Under the pieces are notes generated by a model. That model was given only the letters and a program-made list of their open reading frames with translations. It ran no database searches and was not told the DNA's origin. This document shows positions 24,406-31,292 of a stretch of 38,493 nt of DNA, in pieces. The DNA comes from a virus. Every line of letters starts with the position of its first letter. The first letter of the stretch is position 1. The stretch covers positions 1-38,493 of the IMG/VR virus record IMGVR_UViG_3300047566_000150; one strand, given 5' to 3'. A program made the position numbers and the translations under genes.

Positions 24406-24831
24406 ATGCTTAAAATTCTCAAGGATCTTAGTAATGAGTTTGAAGAACAACAACGAAAGTTTATGGAAATGGCACAAAAACAGATCGAACCTGTTTTGAA
24501 GAATTTCATGAAGGAACATCCAAACATTAAAGCTATTGGATGGCAACAATATACACCATATTTCAATGATGGTGATGAGTGTGTTTTTAGATATAATGGA
24601 CTTTTTGCATCTAATGTTGAAGATTTTTCTGATTCTTTTTATGGTGACGGATGGTTCGAAGTTTATGGAACCGTTGAAGAAGGATATGATCCAAAAGATT
24701 GGGCTGATCTTCGAGAACTTGATGAAACACTTTCATCGTTGGAAAATTGTTTGCAAGTTGTTTTTGGTGATCATGTTCGAGTTATTGTTACACAAAAAGG
24801 TGTAGATGTAGAAGAGTGCGAACATGATTAG
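24406..24831 (+). CDS. Hypothetical acidic phage protein
   Basis: A 141-residue protein with an N-terminal coiled-coil-like helix (NEFEEQQRKFMEMAQKQIE) and an acidic alpha/beta C-terminal part (IGWQQYTPYFNDGDECVFR, then DETLSSLENCLQVVFGDHV and a Val-rich strand). I recognise this as a small phage protein layout without known activity. Its end overlaps the next, membrane-protein gene. Confidence 0.75.
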   Translation: MLKILKDLSNEFEEQQRKFMEMAQKQIEPVLKNFMKEHPNIKAIGWQQYTPYFNDGDECVFRYNGLFASNVEDFSDSFYGDGWFEVYGTVEEGYDPKDWADLRELDETLSSLENCLQVVFGDHVRVIVTQKGVDVEECEHD

Positions 24832-25000
24832 AATGTTCTTGGTCTTTTTAGTTGTTTTTGGTTTTTTCTATTTTGGTATAGATGCTTTTTTAAAACTTAC
24901 TGGAATGGAAAAATTTAAACTAGCAAAGAGATTGACGTATAGTGCTTTGTGTGCTATACTCGCTGTAAGTATTCTTACGTTGATCGTTGTATTTTTTTAA
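24824..25000 (+). CDS. Small two-helix membrane protein
   Basis: A 58-residue ORF overlapping the previous gene by eight bases. It has two hydrophobic segments (about 4-23 and 38-58) separated by a basic loop (TGMEKFKLAKRLTYS). Its size resembles phage inner-membrane proteins such as holins or exclusion factors, but there is no evidence to choose. Confidence 0.6.
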   Translation: MIRMFLVFLVVFGFFYFGIDAFLKLTGMEKFKLAKRLTYSALCAILAVSILTLIVVFF

Positions 25001-25007
25001 GGAATAA

Positions 25008-25217
25008 ATGATGCGAATGAAATATCTTGGTGATGAAACAGCAAGCCAAACTGTAGTAAATTGGGGCGGTAATGATGACCCTAAGGGATTATTGGTTGAA
25101 GGTCAATATTATGAAGTTGAGAAAGTTGATGTTCATTCGTGGCATACAAAAGTAATTCTCAAAGATTTTCCCAATAAACGATTTAATAGTGTTTCTTTTG
25201 AAGAAGAGGATATTTAA
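25008..25217 (+). CDS. Small SH3-like conserved phage protein
   Basis: A 69-residue protein with AAGGAATAA before its ATG (ATG 25011 is also possible). It reads MKYLGDETASQTVVNWGGND, GLLVEGQYYEVEKVDVHSWH and TKVILKDFPNKRFNSVSFEE, an all-beta SH3-like pattern that I know from small phage and bacterial proteins. No function known. Directly abuts the SPFH gene. Confidence 0.78.
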   Translation: MMRMKYLGDETASQTVVNWGGNDDPKGLLVEGQYYEVEKVDVHSWHTKVILKDFPNKRFNSVSFEEEDI

Positions 25218-26009
25218 ATGAAAAAGCTTATCATGAGTGTTATGGTTGCTTCTGTTTTTGCAACTGGTTGTACACGAATTGAGACAGGTGAAGTTGGTGT
25301 TCGTGTTGGATTTGATAAACAGATTCAACAAGGCGAACTAATGCCTGGTAGTTTTAATCAGGTGTTGATCGGTGATGTTCTCAAGTTTCCAGTCAAGGAC
25401 GTTAATGTTGTTATTGAAAACATGACTCCTATCGCTAAAGACAACAGTACCATGAAAGATTTTGATATGGTAGTTGTTTATAGTATTAATCCACAACAAG
25501 TTAGTGAGATTTATGGTACCAAGAATCGTGGATTCCATTCAGTTGATCATGGTGAAATTTACCTGATGTATAACTATATTCTTCAGGTTGCTCGAAATGC
25601 CGCATATAAGAGTGCCCGAGATTATGAAGCGTTGACTATGAATGATTCAAGGCAAGAGATTGAAAGTCATATTAAGAATCATATTCAACAAAGTTTGACA
25701 GAAGAAAAGCTTGGTGGAACTATTATGGTATCACAGGTTTTGATTAAGAATATTCTTCCTGCTGATAGTATTGTAGCTAGTGCCAATGAATTGGTTAAGT
25801 CAAAGAATGAACTAGCACGAAAAGAGGTTGAGGTTCAAACTGCTAGGAAGGAAGCTGAACGTATGAATGCATTGGCTAATCAAAGTTCCCAAAGCATTGC
25901 ATATATGAATGCACAAGCATCTTTAAATATCAGTGAAGGTATCAAAAATGGCAAGGTCCAGACTATTGTGGTACCGGCTAATTTTAATAGTCTGATGCTG
26001 GGTAAATAA
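25218..26009 (+). CDS. SPFH/prohibitin-domain lipoprotein
   Basis: A 263-residue protein with a signal peptide and lipobox ATGC (Cys about 18), then a stomatin/prohibitin/flotillin (SPFH) domain: IETGEVGVRVGFDKQIQQGE, LKFPVKDVNVVIENM, DFDMVVVYSINPQQVSEIYG, and a long Ala/Glu/Lys coiled coil (ELVKSKNELARKEVEVQTAR). SPFH proteins form ring or raft-like assemblies on membranes and regulate membrane proteases such as FtsH (HflK/HflC). As a lipoprotein it would face the periplasm. Phage versions are inferred to alter host membrane proteolysis or stabilise the envelope; it follows a small SH3-like gene without a gap. Confidence 0.9.
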   Translation: MKKLIMSVMVASVFATGCTRIETGEVGVRVGFDKQIQQGELMPGSFNQVLIGDVLKFPVKDVNVVIENMTPIAKDNSTMKDFDMVVVYSINPQQVSEIYGTKNRGFHSVDHGEIYLMYNYILQVARNAAYKSARDYEALTMNDSRQEIESHIKNHIQQSLTEEKLGGTIMVSQVLIKNILPADSIVASANELVKSKNELARKEVEVQTARKEAERMNALANQSSQSIAYMNAQASLNISEGIKNGKVQTIVVPANFNSLMLGK

Positions 26010-26012
26010 TAT

Positions 26013-26225
26013 ATGTCTAACGGATGGGTCAATTGCCGTATTAGCGATAATGAGTATGTATTTCCAGTTAAACCATCTTGGTTAATTTTGCGCGATCAAA
26101 ATAATTTATCTCAATGGATAGTATATTGGGATGGAATTAGACCGTGGTCTAATTCAACTGGAACTAGAGTAATTGCTTTTTACGAATTGACCTGTCCAGA
26201 AATACCTGATTGGGCTAAATTGTAA
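26013..26225 (+). CDS. Small Trp-rich hypothetical protein
   Basis: A 70-residue protein three bases after the SPFH gene, with MSNGWVNCRISDNEYVFP and a beta-rich body (KPSWLILRDQNNLSQWIVYW). It has many Trp and aromatic residues, two Cys and no signal peptide. A weak ribosome site precedes ATG 26013. No family recognised. Confidence 0.6.
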   Translation: MSNGWVNCRISDNEYVFPVKPSWLILRDQNNLSQWIVYWDGIRPWSNSTGTRVIAFYELTCPEIPDWAKL

Positions 26226-26226
26226 A

Positions 26227-26298
26227 ATGAAAAATGTTAAATTTATTCCGCGTAGAGAAGTTTCGGACTTTTTAGATTTTCAACACAACAAAGGATGA
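26227..26298 (+). CDS. Possible 23-residue microprotein
   Basis: A short ORF (MKNVKFIPRREVSDFLDFQH, then NKG) fills the gap between 26013 and 26303, and its stop overlaps the AAAGGATGATG ribosome region of the next gene. It may be a real peptide or a translational relay. There is no independent support beyond position. Confidence 0.3.
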   Translation: MKNVKFIPRREVSDFLDFQHNKG

Positions 26299-26302
26299 TG
26301 AA

Positions 26303-26686
26303 ATGAATTTTCATAAAGCTAACTTGCTTTTTGTTTTCTTATTTTTTTGTTTTATTCAAAATTCATATGCACTTGACTGCAAAGATGGTGGTGCGGGAAT
26401 GTTTGAGATGAAGCAATGTGCCAATAAAGAGCTTGAAGAAGTCACAAAAAAATTAAATGCAACCTATAACTCATACAGAAAATTACTTACACCAAAACAA
26501 CAACAGGATTTGAAAGCAGTGCAACTTGCTTGGATTAAATATAAAGACCTTCGTTGTAATTTAGAGAATTCCTTTTATGAAGGTGGCACTATGGCAGGAT
26601 TAGCTGGAACATCTTGCTTAACTAATATTACAAAGCAACGCTTAGAAGAATTTGAAGATGCATTGAAAGAACAGACTGATCGCTAA
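26303..26686 (+). CDS. Exported LprI-like protein (lysozyme inhibitor family)
   Basis: A 127-residue protein with a Sec signal peptide (about 1-23, ...IQNSYA) and a mature part matching the LprI/DUF1311 helical pattern: MKQCANKELEEVTKKLNATY, LLTPKQQQDLKAVQLAWIKY with the characteristic W-x-K-Y, then DLRCNLENSF and a final Cys in GTSCLTNITK. The four mature Cys (in DCKD, QCAN, RCNL and SCLT) would form disulphides. LprI of Mycobacterium inhibits lysozyme; many relatives have unknown roles. In a phage it could protect the infected cell wall from host or competing-phage muramidases. This is inference. Confidence 0.88.
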   Translation: MNFHKANLLFVFLFFCFIQNSYALDCKDGGAGMFEMKQCANKELEEVTKKLNATYNSYRKLLTPKQQQDLKAVQLAWIKYKDLRCNLENSFYEGGTMAGLAGTSCLTNITKQRLEEFEDALKEQTDR

Positions 26687-26722
26687 ATCAAGCAATTATC
26701 TCAAAGATAAAAAATAAATCAA

Positions 26723-27046
26723 ATGAATAAAACACGATATGAAGTTGATCCTTATCGCAGGATGATAATTGATCTAAAAGAAGGAATGGCTGTTTGTGAT
26801 GTTTCTGATGCTGCTCGATATTTTGGAAAAAAGTCTACCGCTATTAAAAAACAAGTGGATGCTCTCGAAAAACAAATCAATATATTAGAGAACAAAAAAG
26901 AAAAGCTAATGAATAAATGCAAGCATAATAATGCCGTTCGTGAATATAAAGGTAATACGGGCAATTATGATCCTTCAAGAGATAGTTATTGGATCGAATA
27001 CAGATGTTATGATTGTGGTAAGTTTTGGACAACAGATCAATCATGA
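26723..27046 (+). CDS. Small zinc-ribbon protein with central coiled coil
   Basis: A 107-residue protein. Residues 1-35 form a short alpha/beta start, about 40-70 a coiled coil (IKKQVDALEKQINILENKKE), and the end holds two Cys pairs (KCKHN near 65; CYDCGKFW near 95-102) that would make a zinc ribbon. Similar to small phage regulators by shape only. Overlaps the next gene by ATGA. Confidence 0.7.
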   Translation: MNKTRYEVDPYRRMIIDLKEGMAVCDVSDAARYFGKKSTAIKKQVDALEKQINILENKKEKLMNKCKHNNAVREYKGNTGNYDPSRDSYWIEYRCYDCGKFWTTDQS

Positions 27047-27243
27047 TGAACAAAAAACCTAATCTTGGTGATAAAATATACTGGCGCTGGATTAATGATC
27101 CTAATCGAACATGGTCTTTAGATACTGTTATAGCATATCCCGCTGATGGGTTGGTAAAATTAGCAGCACCACGTTTTTCTGCCACTTTTTCTGTTGTATC
27201 GATTAATGAAATTGAATGGAAATTAGCTTATGAAGCTGTTTGA
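27043..27243 (+). CDS. Small SH3-like hypothetical protein
   Basis: A 66-residue protein from ATG 27043 (27046 also possible), reading NKKPNLGDKIYWRWINDPNR, WSLDTVIAYPADGLVKL and SVVSINEIEWKLAYEAV. The GDKIYWRWI...V.L strand pattern is SH3/KOW-like. No function known. Confidence 0.65.
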   Translation: MMNKKPNLGDKIYWRWINDPNRTWSLDTVIAYPADGLVKLAAPRFSATFSVVSINEIEWKLAYEAV

Positions 27244-27328
27244 TATCCTTCTATTTGCAACAATTATTTTAGTTGATATATTGCGTTTTTTGCTTATTTT
27301 ATTGGTGCTATATGCGGTATTTTGTTAA
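27230..27328 (+). CDS. 32-residue hydrophobic peptide
   Basis: A short ORF overlapping the preceding gene by 14 bases and ending ten bases before a strong promoter. The product is almost entirely hydrophobic (KLFDILLFATIILVDILRF, then LLILLVLYAVFC), so it would be a single-span membrane peptide. Similar short hydrophobic ORFs are common in phages but often unproven. Confidence 0.4.
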   Translation: MKLFDILLFATIILVDILRFLLILLVLYAVFC

Positions 27329-27337
27329 TTTATTCGT

Positions 27338-27366
27338 TTGACAAAATACCTATTATTTGATATAAT
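27338..27366 (+). promoter_or_regulatory. Array promoter 1
   Basis: TTGACA, 17 bp, TATAAT, the first unit of the 27-38 kb array. The spacer is AAATACCTATTATTTGA. The -10 is 30 bases before ATG 27397, and the leader contains GAATAAACAAGGA. Confidence 0.92.
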
Positions 27367-27396
27367 ATCTCTATATTGAATAAACAAGGAATCGAA

Positions 27397-27846
27397 ATGG
27401 CTACCCGTTCAACTATCGCTCTTGAATATCCTGATGGTACTGTTAAACAAGTCTATTGTCATTGGGATGGTTATCCCTCGCATAATGGTAAGCTTCTCCT
27501 TGAAAATTGGTCAGATTTCGAGAAACTGGACAATCTGATGAAAGAGGGCGATCTTAGTTTTCTTGGTGAATCGATTGGTTATAAGCGGAGTTTTAGTGCG
27601 CCTCCTTTTGATACTCCGGAATATGAAGCGCATTCAAAAATGTGTCTCTTTTATGGACGTGATCGTGGAGAAGAAGGCTGTGCAGCACGTTCTTTCTGGA
27701 ATTTTGAAATGTATGCAATGAGTGGTCAAAAGGAAGAATATAATTATGTCTTCCGTCCTAATAACGGTGGTTGGTTCTATCGGACTTATAGAAGCAAGTT
27801 TTTTGCCGAATTGACCTGGCCAGCGGAACAATGTGTGATGGAGTAA
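27397..27846 (+). CDS. Conserved phage protein (MATRSTIALEY family)
   Basis: A 149-residue protein from ATG 27397 with CAAGGA just upstream; an in-frame TTG in the promoter leader is not credible. The start MATRSTIALEYPDGTVKQVY and the WDGYPSHNGKLLLENW block are widely shared by phage and bacterial hypothetical proteins. It continues with FWNFEMYAMSGQKEEYNYVF and GGWFYRTYRSKFFAELTW. Cytoplasmic; function unknown. Cotranscribed with 27849. Confidence 0.82.
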   Translation: MATRSTIALEYPDGTVKQVYCHWDGYPSHNGKLLLENWSDFEKLDNLMKEGDLSFLGESIGYKRSFSAPPFDTPEYEAHSKMCLFYGRDRGEEGCAARSFWNFEMYAMSGQKEEYNYVFRPNNGGWFYRTYRSKFFAELTWPAEQCVME

Positions 27847-27848
27847 TA

Positions 27849-28061
27849 ATGACCGTCAGCAAAAAAAATATTGTTGATAATGTTTCTTCTCTTAAACAGC
27901 AATGGACTGCTGGAAGTATAGAGGAATTGAATGAGGAATTCCGACTTGAGTGTTTGAGTTTTCATCCTATGGGATATGGAACGCGCATGTATAATATTAT
28001 GAAAGATGAATTCACGATGATGTATTCAGCCACATTTTATCGATTTAAGTCGTGTGATTAG
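27849..28061 (+). CDS. Small hypothetical protein
   Basis: A 70-residue protein two bases after the previous stop, starting MTVSKKNIVDNVSSLKQQW. It is helical with a mixed C-terminal half (LSFHPMGYGTRMYNIMKDEF). The upstream GTG at 27831 would overlap the previous gene and is less likely. A terminator follows. No family recognised. Confidence 0.65.
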   Translation: MTVSKKNIVDNVSSLKQQWTAGSIEELNEEFRLECLSFHPMGYGTRMYNIMKDEFTMMYSATFYRFKSCD

Positions 28062-28080
28062 TAAAAGATTAAATTGTTCT

Positions 28081-28124
28081 AATGGCTTTCATCTATGGAG
28101 AGTAGATGGAAAGCCATTTTCTTT
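28081..28124 (+). terminator. Rho-independent terminator
   Basis: AATGGCTTTCATCTA, a 7-base loop and TAGATGGAAAGCCATT form a stem of about 15 bp with one bulged base, followed by TTTTCTTT. It ends the unit started at promoter 27338. Confidence 0.8.
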
Positions 28125-28172
28125 GTACTTGATATGTGGTGTTTGTGGAGCGAGAAAGTTTAGAGGTTAATT

Positions 28173-28466
28173 ATGATAGCATTATGTCCATTTTGTGGTA
28201 GTAAAGCTGAACAAAAAGAATATGATGAACGTGGTGGATATGGTGAATATGAGCGAACCATAAAATATCATTTGGTTGTATGTGGAGGATGTGGTGCTGA
28301 AGGACCAAAAAAGCATCAAAAATGGTTAATTGATTTCACAAAATATACTGTTAATGATTTCAGGAATAATCCTATTCTTCGTGCCAGGGTTGAGGAAGAA
28401 TATGAAGAATATTGTAGAAATGTTAAACAAGCTGCACTTGTCGCGGCCATTCTCCGTAAATTTTGA
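28173..28466 (+). CDS. Lar-like restriction-alleviation zinc protein
   Basis: A 97-residue protein with the Lar-family zinc pattern: MIALCPFCGSKAE (C5, C8) and HLVVCGGCGAEGPKK (C37, C40), followed by helices. E. coli Rac-prophage Lar alleviates type I restriction by affecting the modification balance; many phage relatives are untested. The stop TGA lies inside the -35 box of the next promoter. Its own promoter is not obvious, and it follows a terminator, so read-through or a weak promoter between 28125 and 28172 is expected. Role as anti-restriction is inference. Confidence 0.78.
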   Translation: MIALCPFCGSKAEQKEYDERGGYGEYERTIKYHLVVCGGCGAEGPKKHQKWLIDFTKYTVNDFRNNPILRARVEEEYEEYCRNVKQAALVAAILRKF

Positions 28467-28491
28467 CAAAATAATCAATTTATCGTATAAT
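28463..28491 (+). promoter_or_regulatory. Array promoter 2
   Basis: TTGACA, 17 bp, TATAAT. The upstream stop TGA (28464-28466) is in the -35 hexamer. The -10 is 29 bases before ATG 28521. Confidence 0.92.
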
Positions 28492-28520
28492 ACATTCATA
28501 ATGAATAAACGGAAAAACAA

Positions 28521-28670
28521 ATGAATCATACTATGACTTACATTAACGTATTATGCGTGGCTCTAACTGCCTATGTCGCTGGTATAAGTGAGCACCCTTT
28601 ACCTAAAATCGTCAATATGTTTGCAATGTTTTTTAACCTAGCTGTTATCGCATGGAGATTCTTCGGATGA
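28521..28670 (+). CDS. Small two-helix membrane protein
   Basis: A 49-residue protein first behind its promoter. Two hydrophobic segments (about 7-23 and 31-48) flank a short GISEHPLPK loop. The ATGA overlap with 28667 couples it to a second membrane protein, so the two may work together. Function unknown. Confidence 0.65.
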   Translation: MNHTMTYINVLCVALTAYVAGISEHPLPKIVNMFAMFFNLAVIAWRFFG

Positions 28671-29230
28671 AAAAACTTTTTATTATTGCCCTAATGATGG
28701 GCTTTTATGGACTTGCATTTGGTGGCACTACAGCCATCGATACCCGAGGACTAAGTCAAGAACAAATCAATTCCCTTGTTGCACAAAGGGACAAGATGAA
28801 AAGTCCTGAGAATCTAAGTGCAACGGTTCGCAATGAAGCCGCCGCTTGGGCTGATCTTGGTTCAAACATCGGAACAGCATTGGTATCCGCTGCAAAGGAA
28901 GTTGGTGTAGCAGCCAATGAATTCTCTGGTACCCAACTAGGCAAGATTGTAACGGTTATCGTTGTTTATAAAGTCATGGGCAAGGATATCTTGGGCGTCC
29001 TTGTAGGTAGCTTTATTCTTGTCTTTGGTTTTGGCATGGCAGTGTGGTTGTTGATTACTAAACGGTTTCATGATTGTAAGTATGAAACACGACCGGTGCT
29101 TAAAGGACTGTTCAATCGTCGGTATCTTACAGCGAGTGAAATTTCAAGCAACTTGGCTGAGATTAAGATTTTTACGGCTGGGGCATTTATTGTTCTTAGC
29201 ACCATCGTTGGTCTAAACTGTATCTTTTAA
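28667..29230 (+). CDS. Exported multi-span membrane protein
   Basis: A 187-residue protein from ATG 28667 with a signal-like start (MKKLFIIALMMGFYGLAFG). An extracytoplasmic helical segment TAIDTRGLSQEQINSLVAQR...ADLGSNIGTALVSAAKEVG precedes two or three hydrophobic helices (VTVIVVYKVMGKDILGVLVG; SFILVFGFGMAVWLLITKRF; FTAGAFIVLSTIVGLNCIF). The signal, the DTRGLS..Q start and the W..LG..IG...AKE.GVA.NEF motif recur in small membrane proteins of diverse phages. A role in superinfection exclusion or membrane change is possible. Confidence 0.8.
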   Translation: MKKLFIIALMMGFYGLAFGGTTAIDTRGLSQEQINSLVAQRDKMKSPENLSATVRNEAAAWADLGSNIGTALVSAAKEVGVAANEFSGTQLGKIVTVIVVYKVMGKDILGVLVGSFILVFGFGMAVWLLITKRFHDCKYETRPVLKGLFNRRYLTASEISSNLAEIKIFTAGAFIVLSTIVGLNCIF

Positions 29231-29234
29231 TAGA

Positions 29235-29263
29235 TTGACAAAATAACCAATTTATCGTATAAT
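29235..29263 (+). promoter_or_regulatory. Array promoter 3
   Basis: TTGACA, 17 bp, TATAAT, 23 bases before ATG 29287. The spacer (AAATAACCAATTTATCG) is close to that of the 28463 promoter, so these two form a subgroup. Confidence 0.92.
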
Positions 29264-29286
29264 GCATTCATTGATAGAACATAATC

Positions 29287-29742
29287 ATGAATGTATTCCT
29301 CGATCTAGAAGAAACTGTAATCACTTCCTGGGCAGATGGCATGTTATTGCATACCACTCCTGTCCGGGAGTTTCTTCAACAAAATAACGTCAAAAAAGTC
29401 CATATCTTTTCATTCGCAATCTGGAATAAAAAAGATCAAGATGATTTTGATCGCCGATTCAAATCTACACTAGAAAAAGTCCTTAAAGTCAATATCGCCG
29501 CTCGCCCCTCCGTTGAAGATATGATGCGAGCCGATACACTAATGACAGGATTGCAATTTGATAGCATTACGGATTTTGTTTCAATCCGTGGCAAAACAGG
29601 AGCATTTCAAAACTTTTGCCGATTTCATTTTGACCACCAAGTTAATGTCCTAATCGATGATGTTGTACCTAATGCATCATTTACCAATGATGATACAGGA
29701 TTAGTCTGTGAATTTATTAATGTCAATAGTTTATTGACATAA
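29287..29742 (+). CDS. HAD-like protein with DxE motif
   Basis: A 151-residue protein. HAD motif I is FLDLEETVI, with the nucleophile D6 but Glu instead of Asp at the general acid position. Motif II is IFSFAIW (Ser) and motif IV is VLIDDVVPN. The DxE form occurs in a branch of phage HAD-like proteins and could still be a slow phosphatase or phosphotransferase. It has no cap domain. Substrate unknown. Its stop lies in the spacer of the next promoter. Confidence 0.8.
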   Translation: MNVFLDLEETVITSWADGMLLHTTPVREFLQQNNVKKVHIFSFAIWNKKDQDDFDRRFKSTLEKVLKVNIAARPSVEDMMRADTLMTGLQFDSITDFVSIRGKTGAFQNFCRFHFDHQVNVLIDDVVPNASFTNDDTGLVCEFINVNSLLT

Positions 29743-29762
29743 TATCCATTATTTGATATAAT
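29734..29762 (+). promoter_or_regulatory. Array promoter 4
   Basis: TTGACA, 17 bp, TATAAT. The upstream gene's TAA stop (29740-29742) is in the spacer. The -10 is 32 bases before ATG 29795; the leader is ACTTCTACACTGATTAAACA. Confidence 0.92.
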
Positions 29763-29794
29763 ACTTCTACACTGATTAAACAAAGGCATAACAA

Positions 29795-30199
29795 ATGATC
29801 CAAATCAAATCCATTACCGGTCAAGTATTGTTTGAATCTAAAACAGCTAAAACAATCAAACAAGCCGTCGAGGAAGCCGTTAAATTAAAGGTAAACCTGT
29901 TCAGGGCTGATCTGTCCAGGGTTGATCTGTCCGGGACTAATCTGGCCGGGGCTTATCTGTACAAAGCTAATCTGTCCAAAGCCTACCTGTCCGACGCCGA
30001 CCTGTCCTACGCCGACCTGTCCTACGCCAACCTGTCCTACGCCAACCTGTCCTTCGCCGACCTGTCCGGCGCCAACCTGTCCGACGCCTACCTGTCCTTC
30101 GCCGACCTGTCCGACGCCGACCTGATCAACGCCAACCTGTCCGGCGCCTTGGACCTGTCCAAAGCCAATCTGTCCAACGCCAATCTGTCCAACGCCTAG
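29795..30199 (+). CDS. Pentapeptide-repeat protein A
   Basis: A 134-residue protein. Residues 1-32 form a cap ([20 protein letters not shown], then [12 protein letters not shown]), followed by about 20 pentapeptides of the form A(D/N)LSx, including LSYAN and LSDAD. Pentapeptide repeats fold as a right-handed quadrilateral beta-helix. In MfpA/Qnr proteins this fold mimics DNA and binds gyrase, and in others it has unknown roles. It shares its 5' 90 bases with gene 34040 and its middle with gene 36923. It ends at TAG, and a tail in another frame follows (30202-30258), suggesting a frameshift. Cytoplasmic. Confidence 0.88.
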   Translation: MIQIKSITGQVLFESKTAKTIKQAVEEAVKLKVNLFRADLSRVDLSGTNLAGAYLYKANLSKAYLSDADLSYADLSYANLSYANLSFADLSGANLSDAYLSFADLSDADLINANLSGALDLSKANLSNANLSNA

Positions 30200-30201
30200 C
30201 C

Positions 30202-30258
30202 TTGTATGAATTGCTGGATCGTGCTAAAGAATCTGTTGGTATGTTGGTTAAAAAATAA
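30202..30258 (+). pseudogene. Out-of-frame C-terminal remnant after pentapeptide gene A
   Basis: After the TAG of 29795-30199, a different frame reads LYELLDRAKESVGMLVKK then TAA. It has no start of its own and looks like a protein C-terminus. It may be the former tail of gene A, now cut off by a frameshift, or the end of another gene left by recombination at the cassette edge. Confidence 0.45.
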
Positions 30259-30259
30259 T

Positions 30260-30288
30260 TTGACAAAATACCGAATATTCACTATAAT
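30260..30288 (+). promoter_or_regulatory. Array promoter 5
   Basis: TTGACA, 17 bp (AAATACCGAATATTCAC), TATAAT, 30 bases before ATG 30319. Leader ACTTCCATACTGATAAAGAA. It is nearly identical to the 31299 and 36365 promoters. Confidence 0.93.
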
Positions 30289-30318
30289 ACTTCCATACTG
30301 ATAAAGAAAGTTTGGAAA

Positions 30319-30489
30319 ATGACCGTTCAAGAACTTATCGATTGCCTTAAAGAATTTGATCCTAATTTGGAAGTTACGGTCAACGATGAATGCAACGGTA
30401 TATTCCATAATGAAAGTTTTGAGCCCTATGTGTTCAATGACCGAGTGGACAATACCAAACAAGTAATCATTCCTGTGAATCCTTTTTAA
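30319..30489 (+). CDS. Small acidic phage protein (TVQELIDCLKEFDP family)
   Basis: A 56-residue protein directly behind a promoter. The start MTVQELIDCLKEFDPNLEV resembles a frequent small phage domain (T..ELI..L..FDP...V.V), followed by a short beta region ending VIIPVNPF. Usually annotated as hypothetical; no function known. Confidence 0.72.
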   Translation: MTVQELIDCLKEFDPNLEVTVNDECNGIFHNESFEPYVFNDRVDNTKQVIIPVNPF

Positions 30490-30500
30490 GGATTAATATC

Positions 30501-30671
30501 ATGCAAACTGTGGCTAATTATGTTTTTGTTGTTTTTGGTATCTATTTTACCATTATTGCCTTTCTTATGAATACCAAAAATTTCATATCAGCCTTTATTT
30601 TTCAGGTGATGCCCGGGCTCGCTGGTGTATTCATGTTGATCTATTCTTTTAAAAGTTTTGGAATACTTTAG
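30501..30671 (+). CDS. Small two-helix membrane protein
   Basis: A 56-residue protein with AAGGA before its ATG. Two hydrophobic segments (about 5-23 and 29-50) are joined by MNTKNF. Second in the unit driven by the 30260 promoter. Function unknown. Confidence 0.6.
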   Translation: MQTVANYVFVVFGIYFTIIAFLMNTKNFISAFIFQVMPGLAGVFMLIYSFKSFGIL

Positions 30672-30672
30672 C

Positions 30673-30876
30673 ATGGGCTACTCAAAAAATTCGCGTGGTA
30701 TTACTCAGTTTCGTCCTGATGATACCGACAACACTTTATATATTCCTTCTTCACAGATTTTGTCACTTAGCGATCTGTTAGAAGCCATTAACAACAAATG
30801 GCCTAATACCGATCCTAGTGATATTCTGATTGATTCAGAACATATCCAAATCGATTGTATTGGATATGACCAGTGA
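30673..30876 (+). CDS. Small hypothetical protein
   Basis: A 67-residue protein from ATG 30673, one base after the previous stop; the upstream TTG in this frame overlaps the membrane gene. It reads MGYSKNSRGITQFRPDDTD, then LSLSDLLEAINNKWP and ILIDSEHIQIDCIGYDQ, an alpha/beta pattern. Not recognised. Confidence 0.6.
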   Translation: MGYSKNSRGITQFRPDDTDNTLYIPSSQILSLSDLLEAINNKWPNTDPSDILIDSEHIQIDCIGYDQ

Positions 30877-30925
30877 TTACACAAACTTTATCGTTATCAC
30901 TAAAGTAAAGACCCCTCTATAAAGT

Positions 30926-31171
30926 ATGGCTTATACTAAAACAGTTAATTTTTCTTCAAGTGGTAACTATGGCTCTGGTCCAGAAACAGAGGATGATGTT
31001 TATACTATCGAAGAATTTAAAAGATTTTGTAAAAATGGGGGATTCTTGGATTGCGATGGGTTCGGACATCCAGTAAGGGATAATAAATGCGATCCTGATA
31101 TTTTTATCAAACCTTCACGATTAAAAGAAATTCCCAATAACGCTACTCATATTATATGGTATAATAGGTAA
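30926..31171 (+). CDS. Small hypothetical protein
   Basis: An 81-residue protein starting MAYTKTVNFSSSGNYGSGPE. It has VYTIEEFKRFCKNGGFLDCD and a C-terminal NNATHIIWYNR strand. The EEFKRFC..GGFLD.DGFG pattern occurs in small phage proteins with unknown function. It is 49 bases from the previous gene, with no close ribosome site of canonical form. Confidence 0.65.
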   Translation: MAYTKTVNFSSSGNYGSGPETEDDVYTIEEFKRFCKNGGFLDCDGFGHPVRDNKCDPDIFIKPSRLKEIPNNATHIIWYNR

Positions 31172-31178
31172 TCAATGT

Positions 31179-31292
31179 ATGGAAGAGACCTTTTCTGATC
31201 CAAAAGACAGGGTGTGTGTAAACTGTAAAAATTTGACTTTAAAATGGAATCCAATTGCATTGTTTAGTATTGAAGAAATCGAAGTAAAATAA
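31179..31292 (+). CDS. Chimeric small ORF ending in a duplicated tail
   Basis: A 37-residue ORF (MEETFSDPKDRVCVNCKN, then a Lys/Trp stretch) whose last codons FSIEEIEVK and stop are identical in DNA to the end of gene 31355-31546. The N-terminal CVNC suggests a lost zinc-binding protein. The join lies in a perfect 49-bp direct repeat, so this looks like a recombination product joining one gene's start to another's end. Confidence 0.45.
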   Translation: MEETFSDPKDRVCVNCKNLTLKWNPIALFSIEEIEVK

